A stretch of DNA of 64,000 nt from Oharaeibacter diazotrophicus (GCF_004362745.1 NZ_SNXY01000013.1:62001-126000); one strand, 5' to 3'. Positions 1 to 8,761 are shown, numbered from the stretch's first letter. The notes: generated by a model from the sequence alone, not told the origin. Program-made: numbers and translations.

Positions 1-246
1 CGCGAGACCTCGATGGACGTCGCCACCGTCAAGGGCGTGGTCGACCGCCTCGTCGGCCGCGGCTTCGTGCGCACCGCCCCCGATCCGCGCGACGGCCGCC
101 GCCTCGTGCTCGGCGTGACCGACGAGGGCCGCGCCGCCATCGCCCGCAATCTCGCGGTCGCCGCCGAGGTCACCCGCGAGACGCTCGCCCCGCTCACGCC
201 CGGCGAACGCATCCTCCTCGCCGAACTGCTGCGCCGCATCGCGTGA
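1..246 (+). CDS. MarR-family transcriptional regulator, C-terminal part
   Basis: The window opens inside this gene; 81 codons are visible, in frame from base 1. The visible part covers the end of the recognition helix and the winged-helix wing, with the pattern VDRLVGRGFV followed by DPRDGRR and the LGVTDEGR strand that is characteristic of MarR proteins, then the C-terminal dimerisation helices. MarR proteins are dimeric repressors that usually respond to phenolic or lipophilic ligands and often control a neighbouring gene, so the secreted hydrolase 150 bases downstream is a possible target. The ligand cannot be told from this fragment. Confidence 0.85.
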   Translation, partial: RETSMDVATVKGVVDRLVGRGFVRTAPDPRDGRRLVLGVTDEGRAAIARNLAVAAEVTRETLAPLTPGERILLAELLRRIA

Positions 247-256
247 GGGCGGAACT

Positions 257-305
257 CCTTCTCCCCCTCGCGGGAGAAGGGCACGCGCTCTCGGGAGAGC
301 TCCCG
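257..305. repeat. REP-like hairpins after the MarR gene
   Basis: A perfect 9-bp stem, CCTTCTCCC (257-265) and GGGAGAAGG (272-280), is followed by a second hairpin CGGGAG-ag-CTCCCG (292-305). The same CCTTCTCCC/GGGAGAAGG core recurs at 8652-8678, 8794-8814 and 57054-57076, always outside genes, so it belongs to a dispersed intergenic repeat family. It may also act as a terminator for the MarR gene. Confidence 0.6.
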
Positions 306-396
306 CCCCCGCCCGTTTCCCGCCATCCTGCCGCGCCTTATACTGACCGCCTCGCCGGCCCGCGGCCCACTCGCCGGACCGGCCAGGGAGCCGCCC

Positions 397-1179
397 ATGC
401 GCGATGTCGCCCGTCCGCTGCTGATCGCCCTGCCGCTGCTGGTCGCCGGTGCCGCCGAGGCCGGCCATCCGCCGGCGGCGCCGCCGCGGGAGGCGGGCTT
501 CGCCGAGATTCGCGGCATCTCGATGTACTACCGCGTCTACGGCGCAGGGCCCGGCGCGCCGGTGCTGATGATCCACGGCGGCCTCGGCAGCGCCGACGTC
601 TGGAACGAGCAGGTCGCCGCGCTGGCGGTCGACCACACGGTGGTGGTGGCCGACAGCCGCGGCCAGGGCCGTTCGGGCCGCACCGCCGAGCCGATCACCT
701 ACGAGGCGATGGCCGAGGACTACGTCGCGCTGATCGACCGGCTCGGGCTCGGCAAGGTGGCGCTGGTCGGCTGGAGCGACGGCGGCATCATCGGCCTCGA
801 GATCGCGATACGCCATCCCGAGCGGCTCGCCCGGCTGTTCGTCCAGGCCGCCAACACCACGCCGGACGGCCTCGCCGCCCCGCCGCCGGCGGACGCGCCG
901 CGCCCGGAACTGCGCCACTACGACGACGTCCGCGACGAGATCCAGGCGCTGTGGGCCAACGAGCCGCACATCACCGACGCCGAACTCGCCGCCATCCGCG
1001 TGCCGACCGTGGTGGCGATCGGCGACCACGACGAGGCCGTCTCGATCGCCCACGACCGCGCCATCGCCGCCGCCATTCCCGGCGCCCGCTTCCTCCTCCT
1101 CCCCGACGTCGGCCACGCCGCCGTCCTCGAGGACCCCGCCGGCTACACGCGGGCGGTGCTGGACTTCCTGGAGGAGTGA
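397..1179 (+). CDS. Exported alpha/beta hydrolase
   Basis: This 260-residue protein has an N-terminal signal peptide (hydrophobic residues about 7-22, likely cut after AEAG) and a complete alpha/beta-hydrolase core. Visible motifs are the oxyanion-hole HGG (60-62), the nucleophile elbow GWSDG with Ser127, an acid in GDHD near 209-212, and His240 in the final VGH motif, making a full Ser-Asp-His triad. It probably acts on an ester, lactone or similar small substrate in the periplasm. The family is too broad to name the substrate. It stands alone between a MarR gene and a convergent immunity gene. Confidence 0.85.
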   Translation: MRDVARPLLIALPLLVAGAAEAGHPPAAPPREAGFAEIRGISMYYRVYGAGPGAPVLMIHGGLGSADVWNEQVAALAVDHTVVVADSRGQGRSGRTAEPITYEAMAEDYVALIDRLGLGKVALVGWSDGGIIGLEIAIRHPERLARLFVQAANTTPDGLAAPPPADAPRPELRHYDDVRDEIQALWANEPHITDAELAAIRVPTVVAIGDHDEAVSIAHDRAIAAAIPGARFLLLPDVGHAAVLEDPAGYTRAVLDFLEE

Positions 1180-1304
1180 CGGGGGCCGATGGCGCGAATC
1201 GATCCGTGATCCATCGGCAGGACCCGGCCGGGAACCGATGTTCGGTCAAATCGCGCGCCGCGCTGGACGAACCCGCGGTCTGCAGCGGCGTCGGTGGCTT
1301 GCGT

Positions 1305-1715
1305 TCAGCCGATGTCGTCCCGGAAAGGGGATCTCGCCAGGATCGCCTGGTGTTCTTTCGCCTTCCGGGCCGCCCATGCCTCGGACGCGAGGCCGAGCAA
1401 CTCTTCTTGTTTCGAGAACCACTGCCGACGAGGATCCTCCCCCGTCCTTCGGTTCAGGAGCTCAAATCTTCCTGCGATGTCAGATATGACAACCTTGAAG
1501 ATCCAGTACATCAGCTCTTCGATATCCTTGGTTTTCCAGCGCCTGCGCTCCACGCCGCGCTCTTCGAAGACGAAGTTGTAGTCTTCGTCGATTTCCAGAT
1601 ACGGCGAGCCGTCGCCACGGGGCTCGGTGGGGATGACGAAATCGCGGATACCGATGCGGGCCGCGTAATGTTCGGCACGACGGCGCACGGTTTCGAGATC
1701 GCCCGCGCGTTTCAT
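1305..1715 (-). CDS. Imm63-type immunity protein, orphan
   Basis: A 136-residue protein matching, by eye, the Imm63 family of polymorphic-toxin immunity proteins. It has the G-x-P-x-L-E-I-D strand, a Y-x-F-V-F-E-E-R-G segment, the D-I-E-E-L-M-Y-W-I-F helix and the R-R-x-W-F-x-K-Q-E-E-L-L segment. The start at 1715 follows a GGAGGG Shine-Dalgarno sequence seven bases away; the frame stays open upstream to 1835 but without a comparable site. Base composition is clearly lower in GC than the neighbours, a sign of separate acquisition. No cognate toxin gene lies nearby, so it is an orphan. In polymorphic toxin systems such proteins bind and neutralise a secreted toxin domain from kin or competitors. 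The family assignment rests on recall, not a search. Confidence 0.65.
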   Translation of the reverse strand: MKRAGDLETVRRRAEHYAARIGIRDFVIPTEPRGDGSPYLEIDEDYNFVFEERGVERRRWKTKDIEELMYWIFKVVISDIAGRFELLNRRTGEDPRRQWFSKQEELLGLASEAWAARKAKEHQAILARSPFRDDIG

Positions 1716-1983
1716 TCGTCCGCCCTCCGGTTCGAGCCTTTGCCGAGGCACGATACCATCGCCGACGCAACCGTCGGCAACGGTGGTGGCCGCCGGCCGA
1801 CAGCCGTGACGCCCGCCCGCGCCGTCGGCGGACAAGCCGGTCGAGCCGGCGCCCGAGCCGAAGCGTCCCCCTTCGGTCGCGCGCCCCTTTCACTCGCGAG
1901 GGTAGAAGGAAACATGCCTCCCTTTGACGCACCCGCCCCCGCGCGGTAGAAATCGCCCGAAGGGTAGACGGGGAGCCGCGGCG

Positions 1984-2241
1984 ATGTCTCTCAACATCAA
2001 GAATCCGGCCACGGTGGCGCTGGCCGACGAGCTGGCGCGGCGGCTCGGGGTGGGCAAGACGGCGGCGATCCACGAGGCGCTGCGCGAGCGGCTGCACCGG
2101 CTCGGCCACGACGCCGGCGGGCCGGAGCGGCTCGCCGAGGATCTCCGCGCGATCCGGGCGCGGGTGGCGCGGCTGCCGGAGCGGGAGAGCCGCAGCGACG
2201 AGGACATCGTCGGCTACGACGACGACGGCCTGCCGAACTGA
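1984..2241 (+). CDS. vapB: VapB-family antitoxin
   Basis: An 85-residue protein of the Rv0623-like VapB family. The N-terminal SLNIKNP segment followed by the LADELARRLG-VGKTAAIHEAL helix pair is the dimeric DNA-binding part; the acidic C-terminal tail (residues about 70-85) is the part expected to wrap around and block the toxin. It lies one base upstream of the PIN-domain gene, the usual antitoxin-first order. VapB normally represses its own operon together with VapC. The start at 1984 was chosen because the family begins with this sequence and a GGGGAGC site lies just upstream. Confidence 0.85.
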   Translation: MSLNIKNPATVALADELARRLGVGKTAAIHEALRERLHRLGHDAGGPERLAEDLRAIRARVARLPERESRSDEDIVGYDDDGLPN

Positions 2242-2242
2242 C

Positions 2243-2635
2243 ATGGTGATCGACACCTCCGCGATCGTCGCGATCCTGCGCGACGAGCCCGAGGCCGCGG
2301 CGATGGAGCGCGCGATCGTGGCGGCCGCCGTGCGCCTCGTACCGGCGACCTGCGCGCTCGAGGCGCGCATGGTGATGGTCGCCCGCCGCGGCGAGCACGT
2401 GCTCGCCGAACTCGACCTCTGGCTCGCCCGCATCGGCACCGACGTGGTGGCGGTCGACGCCGACCTCGCCGACCTGGCCACCGCGGCCTGGCTCACCTAC
2501 GGCAAGGGCCGCCACCCGGCCGCGCTCAACTTCGCCGACTGCATCTCCTACGCCCTCGCACGGCGCTCCGGCCTGCCGTTGTTGTTCAAGGGGGAGGACT
2601 TCTCCCGCACCGACGTCGCCACGGTGAGGTTCTGA
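2243..2635 (+). CDS. vapC: VapC-family PIN-domain ribonuclease toxin
   Basis: A 130-residue PIN-domain protein starting MVIDTSAIVAIL, which is typical of VapC. The metal-binding acidic residues of the PIN active site are all visible: Asp4, Glu40, Asp99 (in NFADC) and Asp119 (in GEDF). VapC toxins are Mg-dependent endoribonucleases that cut tRNA or rRNA when the labile antitoxin is lost. The pair with vapB probably stabilises this secondary replicon, which fits the repABC locus 28 kb away. Toxin and antitoxin are complete and adjacent, so the module looks functional. Confidence 0.88.
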   Translation: MVIDTSAIVAILRDEPEAAAMERAIVAAAVRLVPATCALEARMVMVARRGEHVLAELDLWLARIGTDVVAVDADLADLATAAWLTYGKGRHPAALNFADCISYALARRSGLPLLFKGEDFSRTDVATVRF

Positions 2636-2888
2636 CGGGGCGGGGGATGCGTCCACCGCGGCGACGCCCTGTCCACCATCGAGCCCGTGTCCCGCGATCC
2701 TCCCCGGCGCTTCGCGCCGACCCTTCCGCAAGGGGAGGGTCAAGTCGGCGGCCGGCGTGGGTGCCCCCTGGCCCCACCCTCGTCGCCTCTTGCGCGGGCG
2801 TGGCGTTGATGTATCGTTCGCACACTAACAAGTGAGCGCCAAGCTCCGGACCGAGGGTCCACCACATCGGACGAGGGGAACCAACGCC

Positions 2889-3965
2889 ATGAACAGACGC
2901 CAGACGCTCATCGCCGTGCTCGGCCTGACCGCCGCCGCTCTCGCCGCCCCGGGCATCGCCCCGTCGGCGGTCGCGGCGGCCGAGATCAAGGTGCTGAACT
3001 GGAAGGGGTACGGCACCGACGAGGCCTTCGCCACCGCCGACTTCGAGAAGAAGACCGGCATCAAGGTCCTGCACGACTATTTCACGTCCGAGCAGGAGAT
3101 GCTGACCAAGCTGCGCACCAGCCCGGGCGCCTACGACGTCGTGCTGGTCAACTCGACCTATCTGGCGCAGGCGCGCGAGGAAGGTCTCGTGCAGGCGGTC
3201 GACCCGGCCGCGATCACCAACCTTCCCGGCGTCTCCAAGCCGATGCTCGACGACCCGAGCGTCACGGTCGAGGGCAAGCTCTGGGGCGTGCCGTGGGTCT
3301 GGGGCGCGACGTCCTTCGCCTACAACACCGAGACGATCAAGGAGCCGATCACGTCGATCGCGGCGCTGTGGGACCCGAAGTTCGCCGGCCGGATCTCGTT
3401 CCGCGACGACGCCATCCTCGCCGTCAACCTCGCCGCCCTGCTCACCGGCCAGGACATCAACCAGCCGGCCGACATGGCCGTGATCAAGGAGAAGCTGGTC
3501 GCGCTGAAGCCGCAGATCCGTTCGTTCTGGGCCTCCGAGGACGAGTGGATGAAGGGCATGGCGTCGAAGAGCTTCGACATCGGCGTGATCTGGGCCGGCG
3601 GCGCCGCCCGCGCGGTCAAGCTGCACAACCTGCCGGTCGAGTTCGTGATCCCGACCGAGGGCGCCGTCGGCTGGTTCGACACGCTGACCGTCGCCGCCGG
3701 CGCGCCCAATCCCGAGGGCGCCCAGAAGTTCATCGACTACATGATCGATCCCGACTTCTACGCCACCTGGGACAACACCTCCGGCGCCCCGGTCTCGGCC
3801 AACGCCGCCGCCGTCGCCAAGCTGCCCGAGACCGCCTACAACCGCGCCGTCCTCGGCAAGCCCGAGGTGGTCGGTCGGCTCAAGTTCATGCAGCCGGTGC
3901 CCGAGGAGAAGCGCCAGGAGATCCAGGAGCTCTGGGCCGAGGTGAAGACCGAATACGCCCAGTGA
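2889..3965 (+). CDS. Spermidine/putrescine-type ABC substrate-binding protein
   Basis: A 358-residue periplasmic binding protein of the PotD/PotF class, with an N-terminal export signal carrying twin arginines (NRRQT, then a hydrophobic stretch to about residue 30). The mature part opens with the EIKVLNWKGY strand and keeps the family's WGVPWVWGAT and YNTETI segments. ATG at 2889 follows GAGGGG; an upstream in-frame start at 2832 would spoil the signal peptide. Partner permease and ATPase genes are not adjacent, so this is an orphan receptor here. The ligand could be a polyamine or another small organic cation; sequence alone does not decide. Confidence 0.85.
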   Translation: MNRRQTLIAVLGLTAAALAAPGIAPSAVAAAEIKVLNWKGYGTDEAFATADFEKKTGIKVLHDYFTSEQEMLTKLRTSPGAYDVVLVNSTYLAQAREEGLVQAVDPAAITNLPGVSKPMLDDPSVTVEGKLWGVPWVWGATSFAYNTETIKEPITSIAALWDPKFAGRISFRDDAILAVNLAALLTGQDINQPADMAVIKEKLVALKPQIRSFWASEDEWMKGMASKSFDIGVIWAGGAARAVKLHNLPVEFVIPTEGAVGWFDTLTVAAGAPNPEGAQKFIDYMIDPDFYATWDNTSGAPVSANAAAVAKLPETAYNRAVLGKPEVVGRLKFMQPVPEEKRQEIQELWAEVKTEYAQ

Positions 3966-3984
3966 TCCCGACGTGATCCCGCGT

Positions 3985-4019
3985 CCGGGAGGGCCGGCCG
4001 CCGGGTCGGCACCTCCCGG
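3985..4019 (+). terminator. Stem-loop after the polyamine-type binding protein
   Basis: CCGGGAGG (3985-3992) pairs with CCTCCCGG (4012-4019), with a further inner GCCG/CGGC pairing. It lies 20 bases after the stop codon. There is no clear T-run, so termination is inferred from position and stem strength only. Confidence 0.4.
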
Positions 4020-4105
4020 GTCGTCGTGATACGACTCCCCGCCCGGCGCGCGGCCCCCCGCGCGCCGGCTCCCGTTTCCAGGACCGCGACAGCGCCGGGG
4101 CCGCC

Positions 4106-6346
4106 ATGCCGATCGACACCACCATCCCCGCCGCCCGCGCCTGGAACAGCTGGACCGACCGTCCGGCCGAAATGGTGTTCCTGCCGCTCGGCGTCCGGGT
4201 CACGCCGGTGCTCTATTCGACGCGCCTGCGCCGGGCGAGCCTCGCCGAGCCGCGCCGCGACGCCGTCCGCCTCGGTGCCCACGACGTCGACGGCACGGTG
4301 GTGGACCTTTCCGTCGAGCACGGCGGCACGACGCTCGACCTCTCCTGGCGCAAGGCCGACACCTATGCGGTCGCCGGCGCCTGGAACGGCCGCGTCCTCG
4401 GCGAATGGGGTCTGCGTTTCTGGGTGTCGCTCTGCCTCTCCGCCGACGGCGGCGAGACCGTGCACCACGACGCCGCCCGCCGGGCCGCCTACGTCAAGGT
4501 CGGCAGCCGCTTCGTCGCGCTGGTCACGGCGGACGAGCCGGTGCAGGTCACCGCCCATGTCGACGTCGCCGCCCTCGCCGCCGATTTCGAGGCCAACGGC
4601 TATTTCCACCTCGCCAGCCGCGGCACCGAGGCCCCCGTGCTGGCGCTGCGCTTCAATCTCGAGATGATGCGGCGGGCCCGCTTCGCCGCCGCCGTCGCCG
4701 ACGACCTCGACCTCGCGGTGGAAAAGGCCCGCGCCGCGCTTGCCCGCGGAGAGCCCGCGCCCGCGCCGGTGCTGCACGTCGGCCGCCACGCCGGCGCGCT
4801 CGACGCGGTGCGCGACGTGATCGCCTGGAACACGATCTACGACGCCGACAACCACCGTGCCTACACGGCCGTATCCCGGATCTGGAACCTCGGCCGCTTC
4901 GCGGTCTGGTTCAACGACACCACCTACGCGGCGATGATGGCGGGTCTGTTCGACGGCGGGCTCTGCGCTGAGAATTTCGCGACGGCCCTCGCCGGCGCGA
5001 CGCCGCAGGGCAACGTCGCCTGCATCGTCACCTCCAACGACGCCTGGGTCGACCGCACCCAGGCGCCGAACGGGGCGCTGATGCTGTGGCTCTCCTATCT
5101 CCGCCGCCGCGACCGCAGCCTGCTCGAGGCCGGCTACGGCCCGCTCGCCCGCAATCAGCGCTGGTGGCGCGCCCATCGCGACCCCGACGGCATAGGCCTC
5201 GTCTCCTGCGGCACCTCGGACGTCGGCGAAGGGCTCTACAAGGGCACGCATTTCGGCGCCCGCAACGAGACCGGCATGGACAACTCGCCGACCCACGACG
5301 AGGCGGTCTACGATCCGCGGACGCGGACGCTGTCGCTGATCGACGTCGGCCTCAACTGCACCCTCGCCCTCGACGCCGAGATGCTGGCGCTCGCCGCCGC
5401 CGAGCTCGGCCGCGACGACGAGGCGGCGGAATTCGCCGCCCTCGCCGGCGACAGCCGCGCCCGCATCGCGGATGAGCTGTGGGACGAGGAGCGCGGCCTG
5501 TTCGCCAACCGCCACCGCGGCGGCGGCTTCGTCCGGTCCGTCGGGCCGACCAGCCTCTATTCGCTGATCTGCGGCGCCGCGACCGAAACCCAGGCCCGCC
5601 GCCTGCTCGCCGCCCTCGACGACCCCGCCCTGTTCGGCGGCCCGTTCGGGCTGCCCAACGTCGCCCGCGCCGACCCGGCCTATGCCGACAACGTCTACTG
5701 GCGCGGCCGGATCTGGCCGAACGTCAACTGGTTCGTCTGGCTGGGCCTGCGCCGCTACAACTTCTTCGCCGAGGCGTCCGCGCTGGCGGAGAAGAGCCTC
5801 TCCCTGTTCATGCGCTCGTGGGAAAGCGAGCGGATGTGCGGCGAGAACTACGGGGCCGAGACCGGCGCCCTCACCGACCAGCCCGACACCGACCGCTTCT
5901 GCACCTGGGGCGCCATGCTGCCGCTGACGGCGGTCGGCGAGATCCTCGACGTCGACCCGTGGCGCGGGCTCGAGATCGTCGCGACCGGCGAGCCCGTGAC
6001 GCTCGGACCGCTGGCGAGCCCGCTCGGCCCGGTCCGGCTCGAGGCCGCGGATGGCCGCCTCGTGTTGACGCGCGGCCGCGCCGTGCTGCTCGACACCGAC
6101 TTCCGCGGCCGGATGAGCCGGATCGAGATCGAGCCCGGCCGGATCGCCCTGACGCTCGCCGCCGCCGAGCCCGGCCGGCCCGCCCGCTTCGCCTTCCCGG
6201 CGGTCGATCCGGCGCAGGTGGTGGCGGCGCGCTTCGCGGGGACGGCGGTTGCGGTCGGCCCGGGCGAGCGCGGCGGGATCGCCCTCGACGTGACGCCGGG
6301 CGCGGCGGCGGCCGACCTCGTCCTCCACCTCGACCGCGCCGGCTGA
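4106..6346 (+). CDS. GH63-family (MGH1-type) glucosidase
   Basis: A 746-residue protein without a signal peptide. The C-terminal two thirds form the (alpha/alpha)6 barrel of glycoside hydrolase family 63 and related glucosidase/trehalase-like enzymes. Family landmarks are the AWNTIYD and RFAVWFNDT segments, the ETGMDNSP motif with Asp392, the RGRIWPNVNWFVWLGL block and CGENYGAETG with Glu580 and Glu585. Bacterial members hydrolyse mannosylglycerate, glucosylglycerate or alpha-glucosides; the general acid and base are expected to be the Asp and Glu in those two motifs. The short 8-base gap to the EamA gene suggests co-transcription. The true substrate is unknown. Confidence 0.8.
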   Translation: MPIDTTIPAARAWNSWTDRPAEMVFLPLGVRVTPVLYSTRLRRASLAEPRRDAVRLGAHDVDGTVVDLSVEHGGTTLDLSWRKADTYAVAGAWNGRVLGEWGLRFWVSLCLSADGGETVHHDAARRAAYVKVGSRFVALVTADEPVQVTAHVDVAALAADFEANGYFHLASRGTEAPVLALRFNLEMMRRARFAAAVADDLDLAVEKARAALARGEPAPAPVLHVGRHAGALDAVRDVIAWNTIYDADNHRAYTAVSRIWNLGRFAVWFNDTTYAAMMAGLFDGGLCAENFATALAGATPQGNVACIVTSNDAWVDRTQAPNGALMLWLSYLRRRDRSLLEAGYGPLARNQRWWRAHRDPDGIGLVSCGTSDVGEGLYKGTHFGARNETGMDNSPTHDEAVYDPRTRTLSLIDVGLNCTLALDAEMLALAAAELGRDDEAAEFAALAGDSRARIADELWDEERGLFANRHRGGGFVRSVGPTSLYSLICGAATETQARRLLAALDDPALFGGPFGLPNVARADPAYADNVYWRGRIWPNVNWFVWLGLRRYNFFAEASALAEKSLSLFMRSWESERMCGENYGAETGALTDQPDTDRFCTWGAMLPLTAVGEILDVDPWRGLEIVATGEPVTLGPLASPLGPVRLEAADGRLVLTRGRAVLLDTDFRGRMSRIEIEPGRIALTLAAAEPGRPARFAFPAVDPAQVVAARFAGTAVAVGPGERGGIALDVTPGAAAADLVLHLDRAG

Positions 6347-6353
6347 GCCGATC

Positions 6354-7214
6354 TTGCGTGCCGCCCCCGCCGCGCTCGCCTTCGCGCTGCTCGCCTTCGT
6401 GCTGTTCCCGCTGCAGGACGCGGGCCTGAAGGCGCTGGTGACGGCGGCGCCGGTCTGGCAGCTGATGGCGGTGCGCTCCGGCCTCGTCGTCGCGGTGGCG
6501 CTGGTGGTCGGGCGCGGCCGGATCTGGCGGCGGATCGCCGCCTCGCCGCAGCCGGGGATGCTCGCCCTCAGGGCCGCGGTGATGCTGATCGCCTGGCTGT
6601 GCTTCTACCGCGCCGCCGGCGAGATGCCGCTGGCACAGCTCTCGACGCTCTACTTCGTCGCGCCGGTGTTCGTGACCATGGCGGCCGGGCCGGTGCTCGG
6701 CGAGCGGATCGGGCCGCGGCAATGGCTGGCGGTGGCGCTCGGGTTCGCCGGCGTCGTCACGGCGTCGGGCGTGACCTCGTTCGACGTCTCGCCCTTCGTG
6801 GCGCTGGCGCTGCTCGCGGCGCTGTTCTGGGCGGCGGCGCTGATCATGCTGCGCAGGATGGCGCCCGAGGACGGGCCGGTGATCCAAGTCGTCAGCAGCA
6901 ACGCGCTGTTCCTGGCCGCGACCGCCCCCGGCTTCGCCGTGGCGCCGCTCGCCCTCGACGGCCCCGCCCTCGCCTTCATGACCGTGATCGCGGTGATCGG
7001 CGCGCTCGGCCAGCTCACCGTCTACGAGGCGGCGCGGCGGATGCCGGCGTCGCTGATCGCGACCCTGGAATACACCTCGATCCTGTGGGCCTTCCTGTTC
7101 GGCCGGATCTTCTTCGGCGAGGTCCCCGGCTGGAACGTGCTCGCCGGCGCCGCCCTGGTGGTCGCCTCCGGCCTCGTCGCCGTCACCGGCGGGCGGCGCG
7201 CCGAGGCGGCCTGA
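6354..7214 (+). CDS. EamA/DMT-family transporter
   Basis: A 286-residue membrane protein with about ten hydrophobic segments in two homologous halves, the layout of the drug/metabolite transporter (EamA) family. Typical marks are the FYRAAGEMPLAQLSTLYF segment in the first half and the final ATLEYTSILWAFLFGRIFFGE segment with the ALVVASG helix. It starts with TTG eight bases after the glucosidase stop codon. Members export amino acids, nucleobases or other metabolites; the substrate is not evident. Confidence 0.85.
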   Translation: MRAAPAALAFALLAFVLFPLQDAGLKALVTAAPVWQLMAVRSGLVVAVALVVGRGRIWRRIAASPQPGMLALRAAVMLIAWLCFYRAAGEMPLAQLSTLYFVAPVFVTMAAGPVLGERIGPRQWLAVALGFAGVVTASGVTSFDVSPFVALALLAALFWAAALIMLRRMAPEDGPVIQVVSSNALFLAATAPGFAVAPLALDGPALAFMTVIAVIGALGQLTVYEAARRMPASLIATLEYTSILWAFLFGRIFFGEVPGWNVLAGAALVVASGLVAVTGGRRAEAA

Positions 7215-7226
7215 ACGGAGACGCGA

Positions 7227-7258
7227 CCGCCCTCCCCCGCGCGGGCGGGAGAGGGCGG
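7227..7258. terminator. Convergent stem-loop
   Basis: CCGCCCTC (7227-7234) pairs with GAGGGCGG (7251-7258) between the ends of the convergent EamA (+) and aldolase-like (-) genes, the right place for a shared bidirectional terminator. No strong T-run is visible. Confidence 0.45.
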
Positions 7259-7281
7259 CGGCTGGACGATCGGTTCCCGGC

Positions 7282-8298
7282 TCAAGCCGCCTTGGCGGCG
7301 GCGGGCTTCAGGACCTCCTCGGTGATCTGGAGGTCGTCGGCGAGCGAGCGGGCCGGGGCGATGCCGAGGGTCTGCAGCGCGCCGTGGTAGGCGCGGACCG
7401 CCTCGTCGGTGGCCATGGCGCCCTCGACGACGGCGCGCATCAGCTCGATCAGGCGCAGCGGCGCCTCGGCGAGATTGATCTTGCGGCCGAACAGGGCGAG
7501 ACGGCCGCCGTAACGCTCGGTCTGGGCGATCAGCTCGAAGGTGTCGCGGGTGGTGCCGGCGCCGCCGCCGAGGATGCCGACGATCAGCTCTCTGTCGAAG
7601 CTCGCGAGTTCCTCGAGCGCGGCCGGGCCGTTGTAGACCGTCTTCAGGAACAGCGGGCGCTCGGCGCGCGGCACGCTGGCGAGCGACTTCAGGATGTGGT
7701 CGTTGACGAACTCGCCGATCTCGGCGCGGGTCATGCCGATGTCGACGTTCGGGTTGAAGATCTCGTAGAAGTACTTCATGCCGCAGGCCGCCGCCTCGGC
7801 GCGGAAGGCGGCGAATTCCTCGAGGGTGCGGACGTCCCGGTCGGGATCGTTGGTGAAGCACACCGAGTAGAGGCAGAGGTCGGTGCCGGTGGTCGGGTAG
7901 TTGGCGATGGCCCGCTGCAGGTGGGTGTCGCGGAACGGCCGCGACGGCGCCTCGGCGTAGCGGCCGTGGCGCACGCCGGCCCAGCACATCGTCTCGAGGT
8001 TGCCGCGGATCGCCGGCTTGACGGCGCTGCCGACGAAGGCGCGGCGCTCGTCGAGCAGCTCGAGGTTCGACTGCGACACCAGCATCAGGTCGACCACGTC
8101 GTGGCGGACGATCTCCTCGATGTGGGCGACGAACTCCTGGCGGGTGCGCCGGCGCTTCGGCTTGGCCGACCAGTCGAAGCCCGAGGCGGTGACGCCGGCG
8201 CCGACGTCGCCGTCCTTGGCGTCGGCGATCATGAAGTCGGCCGGCGTGTAGCGGCCCGCCCGAATGTTGGCGAGCTTGGTGTCGAGACGGGTGAGCAT
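7282..8298 (-). CDS. Aldolase-like TIM-barrel protein
   Basis: A 338-residue soluble protein that I take to be a (beta/alpha)8-barrel lyase related to the class I aldolases, possibly the uncharacterised Cgl0159-like family seen in sugar and inositol loci. Evidence is the succession of strand-like segments, each followed by a helix: LMLVSQSN, CLYSVCF, MKYFYEIFNPNVDIG, LFLKTVYNGP and LIVGILGGGAGTTRD. The Lys in LFLKTVYNGP is the best candidate for a Schiff-base lysine and GGGAGTTRD for the phosphate-binding loop. ATG at 8298 is chosen; a TTG at 8397 would lengthen it within an AT-rich stretch more likely to be promoter. It is divergent from the ADP-kinase-like gene, so the pair may supply phosphorylation and cleavage of one sugar. 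The reaction is inferred, not known. Confidence 0.6.
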   Translation of the reverse strand: MLTRLDTKLANIRAGRYTPADFMIADAKDGDVGAGVTASGFDWSAKPKRRRTRQEFVAHIEEIVRHDVVDLMLVSQSNLELLDERRAFVGSAVKPAIRGNLETMCWAGVRHGRYAEAPSRPFRDTHLQRAIANYPTTGTDLCLYSVCFTNDPDRDVRTLEEFAAFRAEAAACGMKYFYEIFNPNVDIGMTRAEIGEFVNDHILKSLASVPRAERPLFLKTVYNGPAALEELASFDRELIVGILGGGAGTTRDTFELIAQTERYGGRLALFGRKINLAEAPLRLIELMRAVVEGAMATDEAVRAYHGALQTLGIAPARSLADDLQITEEVLKPAAAKAA

Positions 8299-8651
8299 GA
8301 TGGCCTCGTCGGCAAATGCGCGGAAAGGACGGCCGATCGCCTCCCGCGCCGGCCCCGATCCCGAGCGCACGCTCGTCGATCTACCATATTTTGTCAATCT
8401 CTATCTTTTTGTTGTGAGAGAGGGGTACGGGTGGCGGACGTCGTGGCGCAGCGCTCGGGCGCGGACCTTCGGGACGGGGGATTTCCGAGCCGTTTCGCGG
8501 CGTTGCATGAATCGGCCCCGCCGACGCCGATGCTGCCAAACTCCACCACATGGCGCCAAGTCCACGACGGCGGCGAGGGGCAGGCCAAGGGTGTCGAGGC
8601 CTCCCACCGCCGCCCCGGACCACAGCGCCGCGATGAAGAAGGATCGCGCGA

Positions 8652-8703
8652 CACCTTCTCCCCTCGGGGGAGAAGGTGGCCCGGAGGGCCGGATGAGGGG
8701 GAG
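8652..8703 (+). repeat. REP-like element, copy pointing right
   Basis: CACCTTCTCCCC (8652-8663) and GGGGAGAAGGTG (8667-8678) form a 12-bp perfect stem, followed by a GGCCC/GGGCC mini-stem and GGATGAGGGGGAG. The element at 8762-8814 is its inverted partner. Confidence 0.75.
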
Positions 8704-8761
8704 ACACGCGGCTTGCCGATCGTTCACCCGCAACGGAAAGCTCCTCCGTCGCCCGCGGAGG

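Noticed and set aside
243-1949. Long plus-strand frame through the hydrolase and immunity genes
   Set aside because: Overlaps the hydrolase in another frame and the immunity gene in antisense; translation has no family features.
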